Source of the DNA: Pseudomonadota bacterium
GTDB lineage: Bacteria; Pseudomonadota; Gammaproteobacteria; Burkholderiales; Burkholderiaceae_C
Assembly (NCBI GenBank): GCA_023387335.1
Contig: JAEWIF010000068.1
Span: forward strand, 45,963-109,962
Length of the DNA stretch: 64,000 nucleotides
Direction of reading: 5' to 3'
This document shows, piece after piece, positions 9,372-19,452 of this stretch. Every line of letters starts with the position of its first letter. Positions within the stretch are counted from its first letter, which is position 1. Below the pieces are notes generated by a model. The model was not told the DNA's origin. It ran no database searches and saw only the letters and a list, made by a program, of their open reading frames with translations. A program made the translations under genes and the position numbers.

Positions 9372-10064
9372 TCAGGCGGGCCGGGGCCGGCCGCCGAAGA
9401 TGGCCGTGCCCACCCGCACCATGGTGCTGCCGGCCGCGATGGCGGCTTCGAGGTCGGCGCTCATGCCCATGGACAGCGTGTCCAGGTCCAGGCCGCCTTC
9501 GCGCAACGCCTGGAACAGGTCGGCGGCACGTTCGTGCACGGCCTTCTGCGCTTCGAAATCCTCGGCGGGTTCGGGGATCGTCATCAGCCCGCGCAGCCGC
9601 AGTCCCGGCAACCGGGCCACTTCACGCGCCAGGTCCTCGGCTTCCTCCGGGGCGACGCCCGACTTGCCCGGGCCGCCGTCGATGTTCACCTGGATGCACA
9701 CGGAGAGCGGCGCGCGGCCTTCGGGCCGCTGCTCCGAGAGGCGCTGCGCGATCTTCAGGCGATCGACCGTGTGGGCCCAGTCGAAGTGCTGGGCGACCAG
9801 CCGCGTCTTGTTGCTCTGGATCGGGCCTATGCAATGCCATTCGAGCGGCAGGTCGGAGAGCAGGGCGATCTTTTCCACCGCCTCCTGGATGTAGTTCTCG
9901 CCGAACGCGCGCTGGCCGGCCTGGTGCGCCTGGCGCACCGCTTCAGGCCCGAACGTCTTGGAAACCGCCAGCAGCGTGACATCTTCCACCGGGCGTTGCG
10001 CCGCGGCACAGGCGGCGGCCATGCGCTCCCGGACGGTATGGAGGTTGTGACCGATGGTGGTCAT
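9372..10064 (-). CDS. yggS: YggS/PLPBP family pyridoxal-phosphate homeostasis protein
   Basis: 230 residues of the single-domain alanine-racemase-like barrel that binds pyridoxal 5'-phosphate and buffers its supply; no catalytic activity is established for the family. The PLP lysine is Lys36 in LLAVSKTF, followed by FGENYIQEAVEK, EWHCIGPIQSNKTR, a VNIDGG..KSGV phosphate-site region, GLRLRGLMTIP and SMGMSADLEAAIAAGSTMVRVGTAIFG, all family signatures. It is transcribed away from pilT with only 43 bases between the start codons, an arrangement common next to pilT in proteobacteria. The 3' end is 7 bases from the convergent DUF3617 gene. Confidence 0.96.
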   Translation of the reverse strand: MTTIGHNLHTVRERMAAACAAAQRPVEDVTLLAVSKTFGPEAVRQAHQAGQRAFGENYIQEAVEKIALLSDLPLEWHCIGPIQSNKTRLVAQHFDWAHTVDRLKIAQRLSEQRPEGRAPLSVCIQVNIDGGPGKSGVAPEEAEDLAREVARLPGLRLRGLMTIPEPAEDFEAQKAVHERAADLFQALREGGLDLDTLSMGMSADLEAAIAAGSTMVRVGTAIFGGRPRPA

Positions 10065-10107
10065 AATCGACCAGCTTGTAATAGTTGCAGAACGTCAAGA
10101 GGGACTC

Positions 10108-11151
10108 GTGGATATTACCCAGCTGCTGGCATTCAGCGTGAAGAACAAGGCGTCGGACTTGCACCTGTCGGCCGGCCTGCCGCCCATGATCCGCGTGCAC
10201 GGCGACGTGCGCCGCATCAACGTCGAACCGATGGACCACAAGCAGGTCCACGCCATGGTGTACGACATCATGAACGACACGCAGCGCAAGCAGTACGAGG
10301 AGTTCCTGGAGTGCGACTTCTCGTTCGAGATCGAAGGCCTGGCGCGCTTCCGCGTCAACGCCTTCAACCAGAACCGCGGCGCGGCCGCCGTGTTCCGGAC
10401 GATTCCTTCCAAGATCCTCAGCCTCGAGCAGCTGAACGCGCCCAAGATCTTCGGCGACCTCGCGCTCAAGCCGCGCGGCATGGTGCTGGTGACCGGCCCC
10501 ACGGGTTCGGGCAAGTCGACCACGCTGGCGGCCATGATCAACCACCTGAACGAGACCGAGTACGGCCACATCCTCACGGTGGAAGACCCGATCGAATTCG
10601 TCCACGAGTCCAAGAAGTGCCTGGTCAACCAGCGCGAGGTGGGCCCGATGACGCTGTCGTTCGCGGCGGCGCTCAAGTCCGCGCTGCGCGAAGACCCGGA
10701 CTGCATCCTGGTGGGCGAAATGCGCGACCTGGAAACCATCCGCCTCGCCATGACGGCCGCGGAGACGGGCCACCTGGTGTTCGGCACGCTGCACACCTCC
10801 AGCGCCGCCAAGACCATCGACCGGATCATCGACGTGTTCCCGGCGGAGGAAAAGGAGATGGTCCGCGCGATGCTGTCCGAATCGCTGCAGGCCGTGATCT
10901 CGCAGACGCTGTGCAAGACCAAGGACGGCAGCGGCCGCGTGGCGGCGCACGAGATCATGATCGGCACCTCGGCCATCCGGAACCTGATCCGCGAAGCCAA
11001 GGTGGCGCAGATGTACTCGGCCATCCAGACCGGCAGCAGCGTCGGCATGCAGACGCTGGACCAGAACCTCACCGACCTGGTCCGCCGCAACGTCATCAGC
11101 CCCGCCGAGGCGCGCGCCAAGGCCAAGATTCCCGAGAATTTCCCGGGCTGA
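10108..11151 (+). CDS. pilT: Type IV pilus retraction ATPase PilT
   Basis: A 347-residue hexameric secretion ATPase that depolymerises type IV pili and powers twitching motility at the inner membrane. The chosen start is GTG at 10108 with AAGAGGG just upstream; it gives MDITQLLAFSVKNKASDLHL, the standard PilT N-terminus, whereas an ATG at 10054 would run back into the divergent yggS. Seen: Walker A GPTGSGKS (130-137), Asp box LTVEDPIEF, Walker B CILVGEMRD, His box GTLHTSSA and the retraction motif AIRNLIREAK. pilU follows after 25 bases, forming the usual pilTU pair. Confidence 0.97.
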   Translation: MDITQLLAFSVKNKASDLHLSAGLPPMIRVHGDVRRINVEPMDHKQVHAMVYDIMNDTQRKQYEEFLECDFSFEIEGLARFRVNAFNQNRGAAAVFRTIPSKILSLEQLNAPKIFGDLALKPRGMVLVTGPTGSGKSTTLAAMINHLNETEYGHILTVEDPIEFVHESKKCLVNQREVGPMTLSFAAALKSALREDPDCILVGEMRDLETIRLAMTAAETGHLVFGTLHTSSAAKTIDRIIDVFPAEEKEMVRAMLSESLQAVISQTLCKTKDGSGRVAAHEIMIGTSAIRNLIREAKVAQMYSAIQTGSSVGMQTLDQNLTDLVRRNVISPAEARAKAKIPENFPG

Positions 11152-11176
11152 TCGAACAAGAGGAAGGGGAACCCAC

Positions 11177-12313
11177 ATGGAAGGCGACCAGGCCAGCAAG
11201 TTCATCAACGACCTGCTCAAGCTGATGATCAGCCGCAACGGCAGCGACCTGTTCATCACCGGCGACTTCCCACCCGCGATCAAGGTGGACGGCAAGGTCA
11301 CCAAGGTGTCGCCGCAGCCGCTGACCGGCCAGCACACGCTGGCGTTGGCGCGTTCGATCATGAACGACAAGCAGGCCGCGGAGTTCGAGCGCACCAAGGA
11401 GTGCAACTTCGCGATCTCGCCGCCCGGCGTCGGCCGCTTCCGCGTCAACGCCTTCGTGCAGCAGGGCAAGGTCGGCATGGTGCTGCGCGTGATCCCGCAG
11501 AACCTGCCCACCATCGACAAGCTCGGCGTGCCGCAGGTGCTCAAGGAAGTCGTGATGGCCAAGCGCGGCCTGGTGGTGCTGGTGGGCGCCACGGGCTCGG
11601 GCAAGTCGACCACGCTCGCGGCGATGATCGACTGGCGCAACGAGAACAGCTACGGCCACATCATCACCATCGAAGACCCGGTGGAGTTCGTGCACCCGCA
11701 CAAGAACTGCGTGATCACGCAGCGCGAGGTGGGCCTGGACACCGACAACTGGGAATCGGCGCTGAAGAACACGCTGCGCCAGGCGCCCGACGTGATCCTG
11801 ATGGGCGAGATCCGCGACCGCGAGACGATGGAGCACGCCATCGCCTTCGCCGAAACCGGCCACCTTTGCATGGCCACGCTGCACGCCAACAGCGCCAACC
11901 AGGCGCTGGACCGCATCATCAACTTCTTCCCCGAGGAGCGCCGCGCCCAGCTGCTGATGGACCTGTCGCTCAACCTGAAGTCGATGGTGTCGCAGCGCCT
12001 GGTGCCCAAGCAGGACGGCAAGGGCCGTGCGGCGATGGTGGAGATCATGCTCAACAGCCCGCTGATCAGCGACCTGATCTTCAAGGGCGAGGTCACCGAG
12101 ATCAAGGAGATCATGAAGAAGAGCCGCAACCTGGGCATGCAGACCTTCGACCAGGCGCTCTTCGACGCGTACGAGAACAACGTCATCAGCTACGAAGACG
12201 CGCTGCGCAACGCCGACTCGGTGAACGACCTGCGGCTGCAGATCAAGCTCAACTCGCAGCGCGCCAAGTCGCAGGACCTGTCGTCCGGCACGGAGCACCT
12301 GGCGATCGTCTGA
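11177..12313 (+). CDS. pilU: PilT-paralogue ATPase PilU
   Basis: A 378-residue retraction ATPase that works with PilT. Walker A GATGSGKS (137-144), Asp box ITIEDPVEF, Walker B VILMGEIRDRET, and His box ATLHANSANQ are present, and the C-terminal tail (SQDLSSGTEHLAIV) is longer than in PilT, as expected for PilU. GAGGAAGGG lies upstream of the ATG. It is the last gene of the pilTU unit: a strong hairpin with a T run follows within 30 bases. Other pilus genes are not in this window. Confidence 0.96.
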   Translation: MEGDQASKFINDLLKLMISRNGSDLFITGDFPPAIKVDGKVTKVSPQPLTGQHTLALARSIMNDKQAAEFERTKECNFAISPPGVGRFRVNAFVQQGKVGMVLRVIPQNLPTIDKLGVPQVLKEVVMAKRGLVVLVGATGSGKSTTLAAMIDWRNENSYGHIITIEDPVEFVHPHKNCVITQREVGLDTDNWESALKNTLRQAPDVILMGEIRDRETMEHAIAFAETGHLCMATLHANSANQALDRIINFFPEERRAQLLMDLSLNLKSMVSQRLVPKQDGKGRAAMVEIMLNSPLISDLIFKGEVTEIKEIMKKSRNLGMQTFDQALFDAYENNVISYEDALRNADSVNDLRLQIKLNSQRAKSQDLSSGTEHLAIV

Positions 12314-12340
12314 ACGCCTCGGCTTCAAGCCTTCGCACGA

Positions 12341-12364
12341 CGCCCGCTCGCAGCGGGCGTTTTT
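12341..12364 (+). terminator. Rho-independent terminator after pilU
   Basis: Perfect 8-bp stem CGCCCGCT / AGCGGGCG with a 3-base loop, followed directly by TTTTT. It ends pilTU just before the dehydrogenase gene. Confidence 0.88.
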
Positions 12365-12410
12365 CATGCCGCTCCTAGAATCCGGCCTTCGATCAACGAA
12401 GGACGACCGC

Positions 12411-13313
12411 ATGCCGAGCACCAATCCCAAGACCTACGACTCCACTCCCGCGCGCAAGGTGGCCTTCCTGGGCCTGGGCGTGATGGGCTTCCCGATGGCG
12501 GGCCATCTCGCGCTCGCGGGGCACGACGTCACGGTCTACAACCGCAGCGCCGCCAAGGCCAGGGCCTGGACCGAAGAGTTCAAGGGACGCGCCGCGCCGA
12601 CGCCGCGCGAAGCGGTGGCGGGCTGCGACCTGGTGTTCTGCTGCGTCGGCAACGACGAAGACCTGCGCAGCGTGGTGCTGGGCGACAACGGCGCGCTGGC
12701 GGGCATGAAGGCCGGCGCGATCCTGGTGGACCACACCACGGCGTCGGCCAACGTCGCTCGCGAACTGTCGGCCGTGGCCAAGGGCAAGGGCCTGCAATTC
12801 GTGGACGCGCCGGTGTCCGGTGGCCAGGCGGGCGCCCAGAACGGCCTGCTCACCGTGATGTGCGGAGGCGAAAGCGCGGCGTTCGACGCGGCCAGGCCGG
12901 TGGCGATGGCGTTCTCGCGCGCCTTCACCCTGCTGGGCGCCAGCGGCGCGGGCCAGCTGGCCAAGATGGTCAACCAGATCTGCATCGCGGGGCTGGTGCA
13001 GGGCCTGTCGGAAGGCATCGCCTTCGGCATGCGCGCGGGCCTGGACATGGAGCAGGTGCTCGAGGTCATCGGCAAGGGCGCGGCCCAGAGCTGGCAGATG
13101 GACAACCGGGGCAAGACCATGATCGCCGGCAAGTTCGACTTCGGCTTCGCGGTCGACTGGATGCGCAAGGACCTGGGCATCGCGCTCGAGGAAGCCAAGA
13201 GCAACGGCGCGCGGCTGCCGGTGACGGCGCTGGTGGACCAGTTCTACGCGGACGTGCAGGAGCAGGGCGGCAGCCGCTGGGACACGTCGTCGCTGATCAA
13301 GCGCATCAAGTAA
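12411..13313 (+). CDS. 3-hydroxyisobutyrate-dehydrogenase-family NAD(P)-dependent oxidoreductase
   Basis: 300 residues of the beta-hydroxyacid dehydrogenase family, which oxidise short 3-hydroxy acids (3-hydroxyisobutyrate, tartronate semialdehyde and relatives). N-terminal Rossmann motif FLGLGVMGFPMAGHL (Gly21 onward), substrate-site VDAPVSGGQAGAQNG, and the catalytic lysine Lys185 in GAGQLAKMVNQ are intact. The ATG at 12411 has GAAGGA upstream and a TAGAAT hexamer about 30 bases before it that could serve as a -10. It is single-gene: a terminator precedes it and a hairpin follows. The exact substrate cannot be told from the sequence; GlxR-like or GHB/SSA-reductase activity is also possible. 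Confidence 0.9.
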   Translation: MPSTNPKTYDSTPARKVAFLGLGVMGFPMAGHLALAGHDVTVYNRSAAKARAWTEEFKGRAAPTPREAVAGCDLVFCCVGNDEDLRSVVLGDNGALAGMKAGAILVDHTTASANVARELSAVAKGKGLQFVDAPVSGGQAGAQNGLLTVMCGGESAAFDAARPVAMAFSRAFTLLGASGAGQLAKMVNQICIAGLVQGLSEGIAFGMRAGLDMEQVLEVIGKGAAQSWQMDNRGKTMIAGKFDFGFAVDWMRKDLGIALEEAKSNGARLPVTALVDQFYADVQEQGGSRWDTSSLIKRIK

Positions 13314-13331
13314 GCGCGGACGGAAAACAAG

Positions 13332-13354
13332 AAGGGGCCGCGTCGCGGCCCCTT
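13332..13354. terminator. Hairpin between convergent dehydrogenase and dolP genes
   Basis: AAGGGGCC pairs perfectly with GGCCCCTT across a GC-rich loop, with TTTG after it on the plus strand and a CTTGTTTT run on the minus strand. It can end transcription from both sides. Confidence 0.75.
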
Positions 13355-13373
13355 TGTCTTGCGCGGCGCGTTC

Positions 13374-13997
13374 TCAGCGCGGCTGCTGCGGCGCGATGCG
13401 GCGCAGGTCTTCCTCGCTGATCATCTCGAACACGCGCACGACGCGCTGCACGCCGCCGACGCCGCGCGCGATGGCGGTGGCGCGGTCGGCTTCGCGCTGG
13501 GTCACCAGGCCCATGAGGTAGGTGGTGCCGCGCTCGGTCACGACGCGGAAGGCGCTGGCGGTCAGCAGCTTGTCGTCGACCAGGGAGGCCCTCACCTTGC
13601 CGGTGGTCAGCGTGTCGGCCGAGCGCTGCGTGAGCGACGAATTGCCCATCACGGCCAGGTCGTTGACGATGCCCTTGACGTTCTCCACGCGCGAGACCGC
13701 CTGTTCGGCGTTCTGCTTGTCGGCCTCGCTCGCCACTTCACCGGTCAGCAGCACCTGGCGGTTGTAGCTGTTCACGTTGATGTGGCCGCGCTCGCCGACC
13801 GTCTCGCGCAGGCGAGCGGCGGCGCGCAGCTCGATGCCTTCGTCTTCCAGCTGCGCACCGGACGTGCGGCGGTCGATCGCCACCATCGTGCCGACGGCGG
13901 CGCCGCCGAGCACCAGCGGTGCGCAGGCGGAGAGCGTGCCGGCCAGGGCGAGGACGGACAGCGAAACGAAGGCGAAGCGATGAAGGCGGATCGTCAT
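13374..13997 (-). CDS. dolP: Dual-BON-domain outer membrane lipoprotein (DolP/YraP-like)
   Basis: 207 residues with a lipoprotein signal: hydrophobic VSLSVLALAG then lipobox LSAC (Cys25). Two BON domains follow (about 50-115 and 125-195), each with the VxLxGxV strand pattern (QVLLTGEVASEADK, TYLMGLVTQREADRA). DolP binds anionic phospholipid at the outer membrane and supports envelope integrity. Its ATG overlaps the stop of the SIS-domain gene (ATGA), and the order yraN-SIS-BON next to rsmI matches the diaA-dolP region of E. coli, which supports the name. Confidence 0.9.
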   Translation of the reverse strand: MTIRLHRFAFVSLSVLALAGTLSACAPLVLGGAAVGTMVAIDRRTSGAQLEDEGIELRAAARLRETVGERGHINVNSYNRQVLLTGEVASEADKQNAEQAVSRVENVKGIVNDLAVMGNSSLTQRSADTLTTGKVRASLVDDKLLTASAFRVVTERGTTYLMGLVTQREADRATAIARGVGGVQRVVRVFEMISEEDLRRIAPQQPR

Positions 13998-14593
13998 GCG
14001 GTGGGTTCCTGGTCTCCGAGCAGTTGGGCATCCACGCCGTCGCAGAGGCAGTGGATGGCGAGGATGTGCACTTCCTGGATGCGGGCGGTGCGCTCGTGCG
14101 GCACGCAGATGTGCACGTCGGTCTCGCGCAGCATCGCGCCGATCTTGCCGCCGCCGCGGCCGGTGAGGGCGATGACGGTCATCTCGCGCTCGTGCGCCGC
14201 TTCGATGGCCGCGATCACGTTGGCGGAGTTGCCGCTGGTGGACAGCGCCAGCAGCACGTCGCCGGCCTGACCGAGCGCGCGCACCTGCTTGGAGAACACG
14301 CGGTTGAAGTCGTAGTCGTTGGCGATGGCCGTGAGGATGGAGCTGTCGGTGGTGAGCGCGATGGCCGCCAGTTCGGGGCGCTCGCGCTCGAATCGGCCGA
14401 CGAATTCGGCCGAGAAGTGCTGCGCGTCGGCGGCCGAGCCGCCGTTGCCGCAGGCCAGCACCTTGCCGCCGCTGGTGACGCAAGCCATCACCGCCTGCAC
14501 GGCGGCCGCGATGGGCTTGCTCAGCGTCTGCGCCGCCTGGTATTTCAGGTCGGCGCTCTCGATGAAATGTTGCTGGATACGCTGTTCGAGCAT
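13994..14593 (-). CDS. SIS-domain protein, DiaA/GmhA type (phosphoheptose-isomerase-like)
   Basis: 199 residues with a single sugar-isomerase domain. Seen: VLACGNGGSAADAQHFSAEFVGRF, ALTTDSSILTAIANDYDFN, LLALSTSGNSANV and the helix ERTARIQEVHILAIHCLCDGVD, cut here into its known landmarks. These match both GmhA (sedoheptulose 7-phosphate isomerase, heptose for LPS) and DiaA (binds DnaA and helps initiation). Genomic position between yraN and dolP is that of diaA in E. coli, so a DiaA role is favoured by context; the catalytic motif of GmhA is nevertheless largely kept. It starts 39 bases after yraN with TATCAT upstream, so it may have its own promoter. Confidence 0.88.
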   Translation of the reverse strand: MLEQRIQQHFIESADLKYQAAQTLSKPIAAAVQAVMACVTSGGKVLACGNGGSAADAQHFSAEFVGRFERERPELAAIALTTDSSILTAIANDYDFNRVFSKQVRALGQAGDVLLALSTSGNSANVIAAIEAAHEREMTVIALTGRGGGKIGAMLRETDVHICVPHERTARIQEVHILAIHCLCDGVDAQLLGDQEPTA

Positions 14594-14601
14594 GGGCGGG
14601 G

Positions 14602-14607
14602 ATGATA
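14602..14607 (-). promoter_or_regulatory. Candidate -10 TATCAT for the SIS-dolP unit
   Basis: On the minus strand TATCAT (5 of 6 to consensus) ends 8 bases before the ATG of the SIS gene, within the 39-base gap after yraN. No ribosome binding site is present, so a leaderless or near-leaderless mRNA is likely. Confidence 0.45.
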
Positions 14608-14632
14608 CCTGCTGGGTTTTTGCAACTCGTCG

Positions 14633-15004
14633 TTACGAGGCGTCGAAGGCCGCGCGCAGCCACGTGATGCGCCCGTCTTCCACCGCCACGACATCGAACC
14701 GGCACGGCGGCACCGCACCCCGCAACCGCAGCAGGAAATGCCGCGCCGCGAACACGATGCGCCGCTGCTTGACCCAGCCTACGCTCGCGGCCGCGCCGCC
14801 GAAGTCGGCGCGCGATCGCCGCCGTACTTCCACGAACACCAGCGTCGTGCCGTCGCGCATCACCAGGTCGATCTCGCCGCCGCCGCGGCCCGGCGTCCGA
14901 TAATTGCGCGCGACCAGCCGCAGGCCGGCGTCCAGCAGGTGCGCGAGCGCCCGGTCCTCGGCCGCATCGCCCGCGGCCTTCCTGAACTTCCCTGGAGTCC
15001 CCAT
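14633..15004 (-). CDS. yraN: UPF0102 endonuclease-like protein YraN
   Basis: 123 residues of the YraN family, small proteins with a Holliday-junction-resolvase/restriction-endonuclease-like fold. The core is visible as NYRTPGRGGGEIDLVMRDG then LVFVEVRRRS, i.e. the E-x-D...E-x-K/R pattern, and FDVVAVEDG near the end. Molecular function is not settled for the family. Its ATG shares one base with the start codon of divergent rsmI, the same neighbour as in many proteobacteria. The first gene of the yraN-SIS-dolP run. Confidence 0.92.
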   Translation of the reverse strand: MGTPGKFRKAAGDAAEDRALAHLLDAGLRLVARNYRTPGRGGGEIDLVMRDGTTLVFVEVRRRSRADFGGAAASVGWVKQRRIVFAARHFLLRLRGAVPPCRFDVVAVEDGRITWLRAAFDAS

Positions 15005-15921
15005 TGCCTGCCAGCGCCTCCTCTTTCGCCACCGCGCTGAATGCCGCCCGCGAGGCCGCGGGCGCGCAGGATTATCCGAAGGGCGCGCTCTATGTAGTGG
15101 CCACTCCCATCGGCAACCTGGCGGATGTCAGCCTGCGCGCTTTGCACGTGCTGGGCCTGGTGGACCGCATCGCGTGCGAGGACACGCGGCACACGCAGCA
15201 GCTGCTGCGCGCCTACGGCATCGACCGCACGGGCGACCGCCTGCTGGCCTTGCACCAGCACAACGAAGCCGAGGCGGCGCAGAAGGTGATCGAGGGGCTC
15301 GCCGCGGGCGAACGCGTCGCCTACGCCAGCGATGCGGGCACGCCGGCGGTGAGCGATCCCGGCGCGCGATTGGCGGCGGCGGTGCAGGCGGCGGGCCATC
15401 GCGTCGTGCCCTTGCCGGGCGCGAGCAGCATCACCGCGCTGCTCAGCGCGGCGGGCAGCGTGGGCGAGGGCGGCTTCGTGTTCGCGGGATTCCTGCCGGC
15501 CAAGAGCGGCGAGCGGGATGCGGCCGTGCAGGCGCTGTCGGCCGAGCCGCGCGCGGTGGTGCTGCTCGAGGCGCCGCATCGCATCGCCGCACTGGCCGGC
15601 GCGCTCGCGATCCTTGGCGACCGACCGGTCACGATCGGCCGCGAGCTCACCAAGCAGTTCGAGGAGATCGCGACCGTCCCGTGCTCCGGGTTCGCCGCCT
15701 GGCTGGCCGCGGACCCGCAGCGCTCGCGCGGCGAGTTCGCGCTGGTGCTGCATGGCGTCGCGCAAGCGGCGGCCGGCGATGACGGCGAACGGGTGCTGCG
15801 GCTGCTGCTCGCCGAACTGCCGGTGAAAACGGCGGTGAAGCTGGCGGCGGAAATCACCGGCGCGCCGCGCAACGCGCTCTACGACCAGGCGCTCAAGCTC
15901 AAGGGTGCCCAGGCGGACTGA
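15004..15921 (+). CDS. rsmI: 16S rRNA (cytidine1402-2'-O)-methyltransferase RsmI
   Basis: 305 residues of the tetrapyrrole-methylase fold that 2'-O-methylates C1402 in 16S rRNA. Seen: LYVVATPIGNLADVSLRAL, ACEDTRHTQQLL, YASDAGTPAVSDPGARL, PLPGASSITALLSAAG, FVFAGFLPAKSGER, VLLEAPHRI and GRELTKQFEEI, all RsmI signatures. The start appears to be TTG at 15004: TGGAG sits 7 bases upstream and no better ATG/GTG fits before the first conserved strand. That TTG overlaps the divergent yraN start by one base, so its promoter must lie inside yraN. Confidence 0.94.
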   Translation: MPASASSFATALNAAREAAGAQDYPKGALYVVATPIGNLADVSLRALHVLGLVDRIACEDTRHTQQLLRAYGIDRTGDRLLALHQHNEAEAAQKVIEGLAAGERVAYASDAGTPAVSDPGARLAAAVQAAGHRVVPLPGASSITALLSAAGSVGEGGFVFAGFLPAKSGERDAAVQALSAEPRAVVLLEAPHRIAALAGALAILGDRPVTIGRELTKQFEEIATVPCSGFAAWLAADPQRSRGEFALVLHGVAQAAAGDDGERVLRLLLAELPVKTAVKLAAEITGAPRNALYDQALKLKGAQAD

Positions 15922-15930
15922 CGTCGACGT

Positions 15931-17979
<2,049 letters not shown>

Positions 17980-18063
17980 CTTTACTGACGACTCCTCAAC
18001 TCCGCCTGCAAAACGTAACCCAAGTGATTGATTTCCAAGCGTTTTGATACTGTCCAGAGTTTC

Positions 18064-18072
18064 TGTGGATAA
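18064..18072 (-). promoter_or_regulatory. Perfect DnaA box (TTATCCACA on minus strand)
   Basis: Plus-strand TGTGGATAA is the reverse complement of the E. coli R1/R4-type box TTATCCACA. It lies 85 bases upstream of the priA start codon. It may let DnaA regulate priA; no dnaA or dnaN is near, so it is not evidence for oriC by itself. Confidence 0.55.
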
Positions 18073-18207
18073 CTTTGTTGATAGAGCGTCGCAGTCCGTC
18101 CACAGCCCCCGGAAAATCAAGGGTTTGGCTGCGCTGCCTCGAAAAAGGGCAGTTTCGCGATCCTAATGAAATCAACAACTTAGCGCAGCTACAGGTTTGG
18201 TAGCAAC

Positions 18208-18251
18208 AAACCCGCTGGAGGCGCACCCTCGTTGCGCCGCAACACGGGTTT
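18208..18251 (-). terminator. Nested hairpin downstream of hemE
   Basis: Outer stem AAACCCG / CGGGTTT encloses an inner stem GGCGCA / TGCGCC. In hemE direction it is followed by TTGTTGC, a weak T tract, so it could end hemE transcription before the priA promoter. Confidence 0.5.
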
Positions 18252-18260
18252 TGTGCATAA
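18252..18260 (-). promoter_or_regulatory. Second DnaA-box match (TTATGCACA on minus strand)
   Basis: Plus-strand TGTGCATAA fits the relaxed box TTWTNCACA, in the same orientation as the perfect box about 190 bases away. Confidence 0.4.
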
Positions 18261-18321
18261 GTCAAGCATCAGGACCGGCCCGGCCGGTGCGTCCACTGGG
18301 GTATTTCCTGATGCCTGGCGC

Positions 18322-19413
18322 TCAGAACGTGACCTGTCGCGCGGAGTGGCGGTGAACGGCCTCCACCAGCACCTGCACATGCTCCGGCGGCGTGTGCTGG
18401 CTGATGCCGTGGCCCAGGTTGAAGATCTGCGTGGGCCCGGTGCCCGCACCCGTGTGCGGGGCGCCGAAGCTTTGCAGCGCCGCGCGCACCTGTTCCTCGA
18501 TGCGCTCCGGCGGCGCGAACAGCACGTTGGGGTCCAGGTTGCCCTGCAGCGCCTTGCGGTCGCCCACCTGCTCGCGGGCGCGGCCCAGGTTCACCGTCCA
18601 GTCCACGCCCAGCACGTCGCAGTCGAGGCCCGCCATCTCCGGCAGCCAGAGCCCGCCGCCCTTGGTGAAGACGATGCGGGGGATGACCTGCCCTTCGTGT
18701 TCGCGCTTGAGCTGCGACAGCACGCGTTTCGTGGCGGCCAGGCTGAATTCCTGGAACGCGCCGTCGGCCAGCACGCCGCCCCAGCTGTCGAAGACCATCA
18801 CGGCCTGCGCGCCGGCCTCGATCTGCGCATTGAGGTAGGCCGCCACCGCGTCGGCGTTGATGCGCAGCATGTGCTGCATCAGGTCCGGCCGCGAATACAG
18901 CATGGACTTCACCAGCCGGTAGTCGTCCGACCCCTGGCCTTCCACCATGTAGCAGGCCAGCGTCCAGGGGCTGCCGGAAAAACCGATCAGGGGCACCCGC
19001 CCGTCGAGCGCGCGGCGGATCGAGGTGACCGCGTCGAACACGTAGCGCAGCTTCTCCATGTCGGGCACGGCCAGCTTGCGCACGGCCGCCTCGTCGCGCA
19101 CCGGCGAGGCGAAGCGCGGGCCTTCGCCCGTCGCGAACGACAGGCCCAGGCCCATGGCGTCGGGCACGGTCAGGATGTCGGAAAAGAGGATGGCCGCGTC
19201 CAGCGCGTAGCGCTCCAGCGGCTGCAGCGTCACTTCGGTGGCCAGGTCGGGATTCGTCGCCAGGCCCATGAAGCTGCCGGCGCGCTCGCGGCTGGCGCGG
19301 TACTCGGGCAGGTAGCGGCCCGCCTGGCGCATCAGCCACACCGGCGTGTACGGCGTGGCCAGGCGGCGGCAGGCGCGCAGGAAGGTGTCGTTCTTCAGGG
19401 GAGCGAAAGGCAT
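18322..19413 (-). CDS. hemE: Uroporphyrinogen decarboxylase
   Basis: 363 residues. HemE removes four acetate carboxyls from uroporphyrinogen III to give coproporphyrinogen III in haem synthesis. Seen: the signature PVWLMRQAGRYLPEYR near the N-terminus, ILFSDILTVPDAMG, IGFSGSPWTLACYMVEG, FDSWGGVLAD, and NLGHGISQHTPPEHV at the end, all conserved. The ATG at 19413 is preferred over a GTG one codon upstream because MPFAPLKNDTFLRA is the usual N-terminus. It diverges from the TPR-methyltransferase gene with only 39 bases between starts. Confidence 0.96.
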   Translation of the reverse strand: MPFAPLKNDTFLRACRRLATPYTPVWLMRQAGRYLPEYRASRERAGSFMGLATNPDLATEVTLQPLERYALDAAILFSDILTVPDAMGLGLSFATGEGPRFASPVRDEAAVRKLAVPDMEKLRYVFDAVTSIRRALDGRVPLIGFSGSPWTLACYMVEGQGSDDYRLVKSMLYSRPDLMQHMLRINADAVAAYLNAQIEAGAQAVMVFDSWGGVLADGAFQEFSLAATKRVLSQLKREHEGQVIPRIVFTKGGGLWLPEMAGLDCDVLGVDWTVNLGRAREQVGDRKALQGNLDPNVLFAPPERIEEQVRAALQSFGAPHTGAGTGPTQIFNLGHGISQHTPPEHVQVLVEAVHRHSARQVTF

Positions 19414-19438
19414 CACGCGATTGTCGCAGGGCCGCTCC

Positions 19439-19444
19439 TATGAT
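19439..19444 (+). promoter_or_regulatory. Candidate -10 TATGAT for the TPR-methyltransferase gene
   Basis: TATGAT (5 of 6 to consensus) ends 8 bases before the ATG at 19453, with no Shine-Dalgarno in between; compatible with leaderless or near-leaderless transcription. Confidence 0.45.
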
Positions 19445-19452
19445 CCGGGCCC

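Larger units (their letters stand above)
17980..18321. other. 342-base non-coding spacer upstream of priA
   Basis: This stretch is clearly richer in A and T than the flanking genes and holds no convincing gene. It contains two matches to the DnaA-box consensus (18064-18072 and 18252-18260), a nested hairpin at 18208-18251, and a GC palindrome near 18274-18290. As hemE and priA are both on the minus strand, it is the hemE 3' region plus the priA promoter region. Confidence 0.7.

Noticed and set aside
10054..10107. ATG start for PilT at 10054
   Set aside because: The extra 18 residues are not PilT-like and would overlap the yggS start; GTG at 10108 has a ribosome binding site.
17996..18265. 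89-codon minus-strand frame in the hemE-priA spacer
   Set aside because: Cys/Arg-rich without domain or ribosome binding site, and it crosses DnaA boxes and a hairpin.
17980..18321. oriC
   Set aside because: Only two DnaA boxes, no dnaA-dnaN neighbours and no AT-rich 13-mer cluster.
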